A stretch of 64,000 nucleotides of DNA from Hydractinia symbiolongicarpus (Eukaryota > Cnidaria > Hydrozoa > Anthoathecata > Hydractiniidae): NCBI RefSeq assembly GCF_029227915.1, contig NC_079885.1, positions 20,469,001-20,533,000 of the forward strand. Reading direction: 5' to 3'. Shown here piece after piece: positions 29,166 through 38,975 of the stretch. The notes under the pieces are model-generated. The model saw nothing but the letters and a program-made list of their open reading frames with translations. It was not told where the DNA came from and did no database searches. The position numbers were made by a program, and so were the translations under genes. Position 1 is the first letter of the stretch, and each line of letters begins with the position of its first letter.

Positions 29166-31402
29166 AGTGGAGAGGAAGAGGTGGAAGAGGTGAAAGAGGA
29201 AAACCCCTATACCCCCATTGAGGAGGCGTTTGACCGTTCATACAAACGTTTCAAGATAAACTCGGATGGTAAGAAGAGGAATGTCAAGGTCTTTCTCAAA
29301 CAGCTTAAGCCTATCGTTAAGAGGTTGATGAAGGAAGTGCTCAGGCAGAAGAAGTCGCTGAAAACTCAGGCTACACTGTGGGTGAAATGGGTAAAGGAGG
29401 ACACCGGCTCGACCGATGCCCCACGTGTATATGTTGACAAAGCGTTCAATAGCTATATGGAGGTATTACATTCCAACGATGACATTTCCGATGTGATCCT
29501 CCGTATGACTAATAAAATAATCGAGCAGATTGAGAACCCCGCGCTTCCGGCCAGCGGATTCACAATCGAGAGAATCCTACATATGCATGTGGACTTTCAC
29601 AAACTAAAATTAACCAGAGGTAGTTCTTACCTACCACTACCGGAGAACTTCAGCGGAAAGCGATCCGTGATTAACCCTCATAACGAGGATGATGAATGTT
29701 TCAGATGGGCTGTTATCGCTGCTCTCAATCATGATAAGATCGATAATCACCCTGAACGAATCTCAATCCTTAAGAAGCATGATAAGTATAATTGGGATGG
29801 TATAACTTTCCCAATGGCGCTAAACAAGATAAATCTCTTTGAGAGGAGGAACCCCGATGTCGCTGTGCATGTTTTGACGAAAGATGACATAGAGGGTGTC
29901 TATATGTGTCGAAAGTCGAAGCATCTTGACCGGGATGAGACGGTTGTTTTGTTTTTACTGTGTGAAGGGGATAAGAGGCACTATATCGCTGTTAAGAACC
30001 TGAGTGGTGTCCTGAGCAAGGTTAACTCAAAGCATAAGAATAAAGAACATTATTGCTTGAATTGTCTTTCCGGTTTCCCGAGTGAGATGAAAAGGGATGA
30101 GCACTTTGAGTATTGCAAGGATAATGATGCTGCTAAGGTTCAACTCCCCAAAGAGGGTACCACTCTAACCTTCAGCGATGGTAAGTTTCAGCTCAAGGTC
30201 CCATTCATCATGTATGTACACAAGAATTGCCGGAGGATGAGAGAAAAGGCGGATCATCAACCGAGAAAGTCGGTAAGCATGTCCCAACCGGATTCTGTTG
30301 TTATAGTAAATATGCTCATGGTGACGTTCCCAACCCTCTTAATCTTTATCGCGGTGAGGACTGTGTTACGCGTTTTGTGGATCATGTGGTTTCCGAGGCG
30401 GAAAGGTTATATAACATGTTTCCTCAGAAAGAAATGGATCCACTGACGGATGAGGAGCGTGACGGTTTCAATAGAGCCGAGGTGTGCCACATTTGCATGA
30501 AGGAATTTGATGACAAGGATGACATCAAGGTTAGGGATCACTGTCATTTCACCGGTAAGTTTCGTGGAGCCGCTCATCAGGGGTGTAATCTGCGGTATAA
30601 GGTACCTAATTATATCCCGGTTGTCTTCCACAATCTGAGCGGATATGATGCGCATTTATTCATTAAGGAGCTTGCAAGGAAGTACGGAGAGGATGGTATG
30701 GATGTAATCGCAGAGAATAAGGAGAAATATATCTCTTTCTCGACCGATGTTAAGGTTGGTGAATACATCGACAAAAATGGTGAGACTAAGGACAGGAAGA
30801 TAAAGCTGAGATTCATCGATTCATTTAGATTTATGTCAAGCGGCCTAAGCTCTCTGGCTGACAACCTATCAGATGATCAGTGCAAAAACCTTCGAAAATT
30901 CTTCAATGGTGACGAATTCAACATAATGAGAAGGAAGGGTGTATACCCATATGAGTATGTTAACTCATTCGATAGGTTTAATGAAACTGAGCTCCCGTCA
31001 AAGGATGATTTCTACAGCAAGCTGAACATGAGTCACATCAGTGATGCCGATTATGCACATGCCCAGAAGGTGTGGAAGGACATGAAGGTTGGGCATATGG
31101 GCATTTATCACGACATCTATCTCAAGACAGATGTTCTATTGCTCGCTGATGTGTTTGAGACATTCAGAGAGACGTGTTCCAGATACTACGAACTAGATCC
31201 CGCGCATTTCTACACAACTCCTGGATTAACCTGGCAAGCATGTCTGAAAAAGACCAAGGTTAGTCTAGATCTATTGTCGGATATGGAGATGGTCATGTTC
31301 ATTGAGAGTGGTATTAGGGGTGGATTGTGTCAGGCTGTCCACCGCCACGCCAAGGCCAACAATAAGTATATGGGTGACTTGTACAATCCACCTGATGGCT
31401 TT

Positions 31403-31680
31403 GACATGGATATTTTTGAGCGGCAGGAAATGGCTAAAACCAGACCTATAGTGAAAACAAAAATGAGATACTTGAGGTACTGGATAATGAAACATGCACC
31501 TAGGACGATCAGGCTGAAAATCAGTAAAGCCTACAGAGCCATGAAGGACAAGGTCATGAGTTTGTATGAAAAGTCATGTTGGGGACCAACCACACCGAAA
31601 GAGGGGAAACAATATACCACCAAAGCCACCAAGGTAGTGAGGAAGGTCAGGAGGAAGGTCAGGAGGAAGGAGGTTAATAG
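31403..31680 (+). repeat. Second copy of the helical module inserted before polymerase motif A
   Basis: Encodes DMDIFERQEMAKTRPIVK, then KHAPRTI and AMKDKVMSLYEK as in the N-terminal copy, followed by a basic stretch (KVVRKVRRKVRRKEV) built on a short tandem repeat. Left and right of it the polymerase reads NNKYMGDLYNP and NSYLQYLDANNLYGW, which are adjacent or nearly so in the Polinton polymerases I know. Confidence 0.85.
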
Positions 31681-32896
31681 CTATCTTCAGTACCTAGATG
31701 CAAATAATTTGTACGGCTGGGCCATGATTCAGAAGATGCCGACCGGGGGGTTTGAGTGGGTTGATGACACGGTTTCTGATTTCACATCCGAACTGATTTC
31801 GCAATTAGCTGAGGAAGATGGTGAAGAGGGGTACATCCTTGAGGTCGATGTGAGCTATCCGCGGGAGCTTCATGATTCTCATAGCGACCTTCCTTTCATG
31901 CCCGAGAGGAAGGAGATTAATGGCGTCGAGAAGCTGACGCCATGTCTTTCTGGTAAGACGAAATATATCACTCATATCCGTGCGCTTGCTCAAGCGTTGA
32001 AGCATGGTCTTGTTCTTGAGAAGGTTCATAGGGTCTTGAGATTTAATCAGAGTGCGTGGCTGAAGTCATACATCGACTTCAATACACGGCTGCGTACGGA
32101 GTCGAAGAATGACTTTGAGAAGGACTTTTTCAAGCTGATGAACAATTCGTTCTTTGGTAAGACAATGGAGAATCAGCGTAAACACAAAGATATACGCTTG
32201 GCTACGAAGAAGGAACAGTATGAGAAGCTGGTGATGAAGCCCAACTTCAAGGGTAGCACATGGTTCTCAGAAACACTGATGGGTGTTGAAATGTCCAAGA
32301 TAAAGATCAAAATGAATAAGCCGATATACCTGGGACTGGCAATTCTCGACATGTCCAAGATGATTATGTACGAGTTTCACTATGATTACATGAAGCCGAA
32401 ATATGGTGATGACGTGAAACTGTGTTACATGGATACTGATTCATTCGTATACCACATCAAAACCAACGACTTTTACAAAGATATCGCCGATGATGTGTCT
32501 GCTAGATTTGACACATCGGGGTATGATAAGGAAGATGGTAGACCTCTACCATTAGGTTTGAATAAAAAGATCATTGGGCTGATGAAGGACGAGTTGGGTG
32601 GTAAGGTGATGACCGAGTTTGTGGCTCTAAGAGCGAAGACGTACGCATACAAACAGCTATGTGGTAGGGAGGATAAGAGGTGCAAGGGGGTCAAGAAGTG
32701 TGTGGTAAGGAAGACCATAGGTTTCGATGATTATAAGAGATGCCTGTTGGAGGGTGAAAATGTTTACAGAGAACAGATGACCTTCAGATCGATTAAGCAC
32801 GATGTCCACACGATAAAAACAAATAAACTCGCGCTCAATGCGGATGATGATAAGCGCATAATTTTGGATGATGGTATTACCACACTGGCAAGAGGC

Positions 32897-33147
32897 CATT
32901 ATAGACACACATAACACTATAAATTATAAGGCACGACAGATGAGGGTGGGTAGGGACCCATGGGGAGGGGAGGGGGCCCGGGGGACACGGCGGGGGTTGG
33001 GGGGTTGGGGCGGATCCGGACATTCGTAGGTGCTAACGGATTTTATAGATTCTTCTATCGTTGATTTGACGTGGATGGCCTATAATTTGACGTGGAATGG
33101 TAAAGTGCCAACGGGGTCTGTCCTAACATCCGCCTTTTCCTATCTCT
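32897..33147 (-). repeat. Polinton right terminal inverted repeat
   Basis: Complement of 17,800-18,050 with one mismatch, ending CCTATCTCT. It contains the polymerase stop (to 32,914) and a G-rich tract at 32,943-33,010 with many runs of 3-6 G, which has strong quadruplex potential on the plus strand. Confidence 0.95.
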
Positions 33148-33152
33148 TATAT
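33148..33152. repeat. Right target-site duplication TATAT
   Basis: Matches 17,795-17,799 on the left side of the Polinton. Confidence 0.7.
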
Positions 33153-33370
33153 TATGTTGAAATGTATTTACTACAAGAGTAAGAATTACGTCGACACTTT
33201 TTTCTTTCGTCATGTCTAGTTTTTAGGGGTGTTCCATCTTCCAGAGAATGTTTAATTTACAAAAGTTTGAAGAAAATGCCAATCACAGCCTGCCTACCAG
33301 CCATAGCGTTCACAATTGACCGGATTATGAACGCTGATAACCAATGCAAAAAAAACATAATCGGACCATG

Positions 33371-33442
33371 CGTACATAATCCGGCTGTCCCGGTTGTAAA
33401 CACATGCGTACATAATCCGGCTGTCCCGGTTGTAAACAGGCC
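33371..33442. repeat. 36-bp tandem duplication
   Basis: CATGCGTACATAATCCGGCT followed by GTCCCGGTTGTAAACA occurs twice in direct succession (about 33,370 and 33,406). It lies in the same repeat neighbourhood that flanks the Polinton on the left. A small AGCT repeat follows at about 33,470-33,484. Confidence 0.8.
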
Positions 33443-33484
33443 GTTTTCGCAATCTGGGCAGAACAGATCAGCTAGCTAGCTAGC

Positions 33485-35730
33485 TGTACGTGCTAAGCCT
33501 AACTGAACATTGTTAGTTATCATCCCTTCCCAATTTATCTTATCTTAGCAATCAGCAATTATTGAGCTAAATGTTAAGGTAAAGTTCTTACGTCATCAAT
33601 TTATTACAGAGGAGCTTTTTGGTAAATTGCGAGGCCTGGCATATAGCTAATCATAGTATCCCAGAGGAACGTAACGTGTCTTTTTCTTGGTACGTGGCCT
33701 CTCCATTGTTTTCCCCTGTATTAAATTTCTTTCTTTTATGATATTTAAAGTGGACGTCACAAGTATGTGGTGTTAGAGTCATTTAAACCCTAAAAATACG
33801 GTCAACAGGCAAATAAAAACTCAAAAATTGCAGCAAACACTGAAACACTAATATGTAATGATTATGCTTTATTAAACATATGACGCGTGGCTTGTTTAAT
33901 TAAAGCATTCCGATCCATTTAAAGCCAGTTCCCTACCTCTTGCACTTGTTCAAAACACAATAATAAGTGATGGATAATGGTTGCATATTACAGCTATGTG
34001 TAATTAGACAACATTAGACAATGACCATATATTTTTTGTTGCTTTAGTTCTTTTGACTCTGTCTACAAATATTTGTGATGTCTGTCCAATCTAGAAATGT
34101 ATGCGTCAAAATATGATTGAGCATCAACCTTTGCAATTTTGGTGGTACTCAGCATTTGGCTGACTACCACCGAGAATTATATTTTTAAACATGTTATCAG
34201 CAATGCAATTATTTACACCATGGTAAAATCACAAATAAGATGTAATATAGGTAGGACATGTTTTGAATTTAGGGGGTATGTAGCTAAAAACTTACATTTC
34301 ACACACAAAAATAAAATTATGCTAAATAAAAAGACTACATTGAGAACAAGGCATTATAAACGATCGCTAGAAAAGTGTTGTTATAAAATACGTAGAGGTA
34401 TAAATTGTTGATGAAAGTAATGTAGTTCATCTTACTTTGGACAATAAAGTTCTGAAGATCTGAAGGCAGAATGTACACAACCAGTGTTAATTGTTGTTCT
34501 ATAAGTGGAACGGTGTTGCTAGCCATGTAAAATATACACGAGGGTGATGCTAATCATGTAAAATATGCACGAGGGTGAGGCTAACCATGTAAAATATGCA
34601 CATCTTGCTTTAAAAAACAAATTATTCTAACTAGCTGTGCTTTTTATGTTTATGTTTTTTTGCAACAAGCTTTATATTTGTCAGACAGATGTATTTTATA
34701 AGCATATTTCATTTTAATCACAATTGGCTTCTTTTATTGTATAGCATAATTTTATAAACTTTTTTGGTTCTTGTCACGTTCCAGACCGCTTAACCTTTGC
34801 TTGCAGGTTTTTTGTTCTTTGTTATCCTGTGGTGTCTATCATGGACCCAAGATGTTGTGGTGCAATGGGAGCAAGAATTTTTTTTTTATACAAATTGTGC
34901 AATTGAATTAAAATGTGTGTTTAGAATGGTTTCATTTTAGAGAAAGGAGTTGCAGTGTTTCTTTCCCAAAAGTAAACATTTGTTGTAGTTGCATTTTTCT
35001 TTTTGTGATAGAGAAGAGCACATGGAATGTTTTGTTAAAGAAAGGAGTATCGGTACTCTTCAGTCAGGTGATCATCAGATCAGAAGTCAGCACTGTTAAC
35101 ACCAGTTTGGAGTAGAATTAAATTCTACGGGAATTGTGTGTAGATGTCCACACATATAGGCAAATTAACTTAAATGGAGAGCAGTGGCACATGCCAGATG
35201 TGAAATTTAAGAAAATTACAAAAGTAAAATACAGAAAATCACACTTTTACCAACAAATTTGTGATCAGTTATTAATTGTCTTGTTTCCTCAGTAAAAACA
35301 TTAATAGAGAATATTTTATTATGAAAAATGTTTAGCAAATAACCTCATTTGCATGGAACGTAATTGGTAAATTTGAGAATGGATCGGGGTGCCAGGTAAG
35401 AAAAGAAATTGAAGTAAGGCAGGACAGATAACATGTGCTGCCCATAATCATAACAAGATAATCACACCAAAATGCTTGCCCAAGGCATAGAGTAAATAAG
35501 TAACAGTTTATTTGCTGAGAAAATAACTAATTACAAAAACAAAATTTTCTATTGAAAAAGGAACTTTAGCTAGACAACTTGCTAAAAAAAAACAACTTTA
35601 AACAAGCTGGAGACCATCACACTAGTTAAATAACTAATCTAAGGAGATGGCCGCCATTATATATTTAGAATTTTCCATTATAAATAAATAAATAAATATA
35701 AATTCTTTGTTTATTTTCTTTAACAGTTAA
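33485..35730. other. Intergenic, no gene recognised
   Basis: AT-rich DNA with a 31-bp tandem repeat near 34.5 kb and otherwise nothing supportable. The frames at 34,139-34,526 are on opposite strands and have no family resemblance. Confidence 0.45.
34518..34602. repeat. 31-bp tandem repeat, 2.7 units
   Basis: Units GCTAACCATGTAAAATATGC plus ACGAGGGTGAG start at 34,518, 34,549 and 34,580 with one to three differences each. Confidence 0.85.
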
Positions 35731-37137
35731 AGGGGCACTCCAGTGAAAAAAAATATATTTCAAAAAAATGTTATTTTTTTTTCAATAAGACAGTACATGA
35801 ATATGTCAGAATAAACCTTTTACAATCGTTAAAAATCTTTATTTACACCTTTATCGGGTCTGTGAACATCTTCAATTTTGAATAAATTTGCAAGGCCACA
35901 TAAGTCGAGAGGATTAGGTCCAAATAAATAAGCATACGTCACATCGTGCAGAAAGTCCGTAAGCTCAGTAGCACACCTTCTAAAAGTTTTGTTTACTTAC
36001 TGTTTACATTTACACTTTATCATTTGCTTCAGTAAAAAAACTTTCTTACTTTACAAGTAACGTTGAAATTTTTGTGGTGATGGAGGACCATTCAAATGCC
36101 TGATCGAAAGATCGAATAATGTTCGGGTTGTTATAAAACAGGGGTATTAATATTGTATTAATAAAAATCATTCTTTTGATTATGGTAGGTCATAAATGCG
36201 CTGCAGATGCTACTGACTCATAAGTAGTTGTTTTGACAAAGCTGTTTTAGAAACTGCATTATCAGCATTACATGCAGCCTTAAAAGTTACAAAGATTGAA
36301 GAAAATGGGTACATTTACCCCCTGAAAACATTCGGCATGTCCTTCCATCAAAAAAGCTTCTTTTTTGAAAAACAAAGAATAGAAACTTGAGCGCTACGAA
36401 AGATACACGTGTAACTAGAAAACTGTTTTGTCTGTGTTTGTATTGGAAATTGGTATAATGTTCTTTTATTTAATATAAAAATGTACAAAATGTTATTTGG
36501 TTGTGTTCTGTGGATATAAGTACAAATAATGAAATGAGAAGAAATGAGAAACTTTGATCGCTTTCACTAGCTGAAATGGCATTTTTACAAAATGGCAATA
36601 TTTTAATATAGAAGTTTATTTCCTGGAGATCTCTTTTAAAAGAACTATCCGTGAAGTGTGCTAACCAAATATAAAAACTTTGATCTCTTGGTAGATCACC
36701 TGCACTACGTATTTTGTTTAGCCATTTTTGAGTTCTTTCTTTTTAACAGACGGGATTCTGTGAAAACTTACTTCCTTACACTTTTCTAATCGATGGGTAC
36801 ATCGAAACGCAGAGCAACTAAACCATTTTTTAAAGATTTAAATGTTAACTACATACAAAAAGCGATTTAATGTAAGCTATAGGTCTTAACATGAACGTTC
36901 TTTGCGCTCGCCTAAACTTTCTGCACGATGTGATGTCATTATTTATAATCGGGTCCAGTCCTAAATGAAATCGCACCTGTCTGTTTTTTTATGCTAAAAA
37001 AATTGAATATGCGAAGGCTTATATACAACAATTTTAAATAAGAAAAACAAGTAAAGTAATTTTTTTTTGATTTCTTATGGTTTTCTCAGTACGTATATAA
37101 CAAAAAAGAAAAAAGTGATTTTTACTGGAGTTCCCCT
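35731..37137. mobile_element. TTAA-flanked inverted-repeat DNA element (piggyBac-like target site)
   Basis: The unit starts AGGGGCACTCCAGTGAAAAA and ends with the complement-like TTTTTACTGGAGTTCCCCT. Both sides have TTAA (35,727-35,730 and 37,138-37,141). Inverted similarity continues inward: GTCACATCGTGCAGAAAGT at about 35,937 is matched in inverse near 36,920-36,945, so TIRs may be about 230 bp with gaps. TTAA is the piggyBac-type target, but the termini are not the canonical CCC; no transposase frame is present. Confidence 0.75.
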
Positions 37138-37149
37138 TTAACTATACAC

Positions 37150-38975
37150 TATAACTGGGTGTTTTATCCGTTTGCTAAAAGTAAAGTGAAGAAAGGTCTT
37201 GTCTAGGGAAAAGAGATTGAAAAAAGTTCCAGGCTAGTATACATTGATATAAGGTAGAATTGGTACCAAAAGAAGTTCTAACAATGGGTTTGTCTAAAAG
37301 TTTAATAGAAGATCCTCTGGTATTGTAAATATCTGGGCGAAACACTAGACTGAAAAGACTATTTATATCAAGTGGAGAGGTTTTGTTCAGGATTTGGTGA
37401 ACTAGAGTTACATTACAGATTTTGGTGGTATCAAAAATATCAAGAAGGTTAAGTTGCTTTAGTAGAGGTTAAAAGGGTTGATTAAAGTCAGCGAAGGTGA
37501 TGAGTCTAACCGCTATTTTTTGAAGTTTAAAGATTCGATCAGTATGGATGTTATGGGTTAGACACCAAACTTGGGAGGAATAAGAAGCGTGAGAAAAAAA
37601 TAAAGAGTAGTATACAGAGAGGAGTATCTTTAAGGGAAAATAGGGAACATTTGCATTTAACCAGTGGCATAGAAGTTTTAGATCAATATTTACTCTTTTC
37701 TTAATGGTTTTCAAACTGGGACTAGAGCATAATAGACTGGTGTCATCTGCAAAGTGAAAAACATCACTATAGTAAATTCCGTTTAGGAGGTCATTAATGT
37801 AAATCAAGAAGAGTAGTGGTCCAAGGACAGACCCTGTGGGGGGGCACCCCATGAAAAATTTCTAGTTCAGAAGAGTTATTCCCAGAATTGAAAACAAATT
37901 GTCTTCGGTTAGTAAGATAAGATTTAAACCAGGATTTTGCTAGTCCACGAATGCCATAGTGTGGCATTCTACCCAATAGTTGTGGTCAACGGTATCCAAG
38001 GCTTTTCGGAGGTCTATAAAAATTCCACAAGAAAAATTTCCAGAGTCAAGTTGTTTTCTAATGTTTTCAATTAGACTGATTAAGGCATGGTTAGTTGAGT
38101 GTTTATTTCTGAAGCCAAATTATTTATTAGTGATTATTTTATGTTTATCAAGAAATAAGATGAGACGCGAGTGAACAATTTTTTCGTAAAATTTATCAAC
38201 ATTAGAGAGCAAAGATATTGGTCTATAATTATTTACATCCAGTGGAGAGCCTTTTTTTATAAACAGGAATGACTTTAACTGTTTTAAGAAGGTCAGGATA
38301 TGTGCATGTTTAAAAAGAAATGTCGATTATTTTAGTTAATGCAGGTGAGATTTTGTTGACTACATTGACCAATAGTTTAGACGGGATACTATTTGGGCCA
38401 TTTGATTTACTGATGTTCAGGGTTTTTATTACTTTTACAATTTCTCCAGTGTCTACTGTTGATAAGAAAAAAAGAATTAGGGTTGCTATTTTTGAGGTAG
38501 TTAGAAAAGTGCTTATTTGTAGGGGGTATTTTATTTCTTATTTTATCAGCAATATTTGAAAAATATTTATTAAAACTATTAGAAATAAGAAGGGGATCAT
38601 TAATTTGTTGATTGTTAATCTTAAGAGATAGGTTGTTGTTATTATTTTTGTTGTTTACTTTGTTTAAAATATTATTTATCCCTTTCCAGATAATTTTGGT
38701 ATTGTTTAAATTTATTTCAAAGTATCTTGTGAAATGTTTTTTTTTTTACTGTTATGAATTAACTCGACTATATGGTTTCTGTACTGCTTGTATTGTTTAT
38801 GGATGTTAGTTTTTTGGATTAGGTTTGTTGTTTTAATAAAAGTTTTTAATAGTTTATTTCGCTTTGATATAGCCTCCCTTGTTCCTGCAGTAATCCACAG
38901 CTTAGATTTAGTTTTGATTTGTTTTTTAGGGTTCATTTTTTTCAACTTAATAAACAGTTGCAAATACCACATGTG
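37150..38975 (-). mobile_element. 5'-truncated non-LTR retrotransposon (CR1/jockey-type), decayed
   Basis: Minus-strand frames, interrupted by several frame changes, read through a reverse transcriptase. About 38,970-38,720 is the pre-RT region (SKLWITAGTREAISKRNKLL). 38,400-38,190 covers SKSNGPNSIPSKLL and VNNYRPISLLSNVDK. Around 37,830 is GSVLGPLLFLIYINDLL, and the catalytic FADD box is FHFADDTSLL near 37,750. 37,560-37,200 has the C-terminal SYSSQVWC and LVHQILNK...YNTRGS region. No endonuclease domain is seen, so it is 5' truncated. Its 3' side abuts the TTAA element. Confidence 0.88.

Larger units (their letters stand above)
28623..32914 (+). pseudogene. Protein-primed family B DNA polymerase (pPolB), frameshifted
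   Basis: Two overlapping frames make one polymerase. Frame 1 (28,623 to about 30,215) has a SAP-like module (FAELRKLAKERSLPGYAKLR), RPVPAPRP repeats, a helical module (DMDIFEQEEMAKTRPIVK...), a conserved region (SVINPHNEDDECFRWAVIAA) and a zinc-finger-like HYCLNCLSGF...HFEYC. Frame 2 (from about 30,227) has an endonuclease VII/HNH-like finger (CHICMKEF, RDHCHFTGKFRGAAHQ), Exo II (FHNLSGYDAHLF), Exo III (YLKTDVLLLADV), motif A (YLDANNLYGW), motif B (KLMNNSFFGKTMEN) and motif C (YMDTDSFVY). The frame changes near 30,215-30,227, where the Exo I DFES segment expected after KVPFIMY is absent in both frames. A second copy of the N-terminal helical module (31,403-31,600) is inserted just before motif A. 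The last six codons lie inside the right TIR. Confidence 0.9.
17800..33147. mobile_element. Polinton/Maverick (adintovirus-like) element, about 15.3 kb
   Basis: The element has 251-bp TIRs with AG...CT ends, a TATAT flanking duplication, and the Polinton gene set: protein-primed DNA polymerase B, retroviral-type integrase, FtsK/A32-type ATPase and jelly-roll capsid proteins. Fifteen kilobases is the normal size. Order left to right: unknown membrane protein (-), minor capsid, major capsid, ATPase, five small proteins (+), coiled-coil membrane protein (-), two paralogous membrane proteins (+), integrase (-), SAP-like protein (+), tandem repeats, polymerase (+). Genes are intronless, tightly packed and visibly more GC-rich than the flanks. 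I found no cysteine protease (adenain). The TIRs differ at one base, so insertion is recent, yet the polymerase is frameshifted; this copy would need polymerase supplied from elsewhere. Confidence 0.97.
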
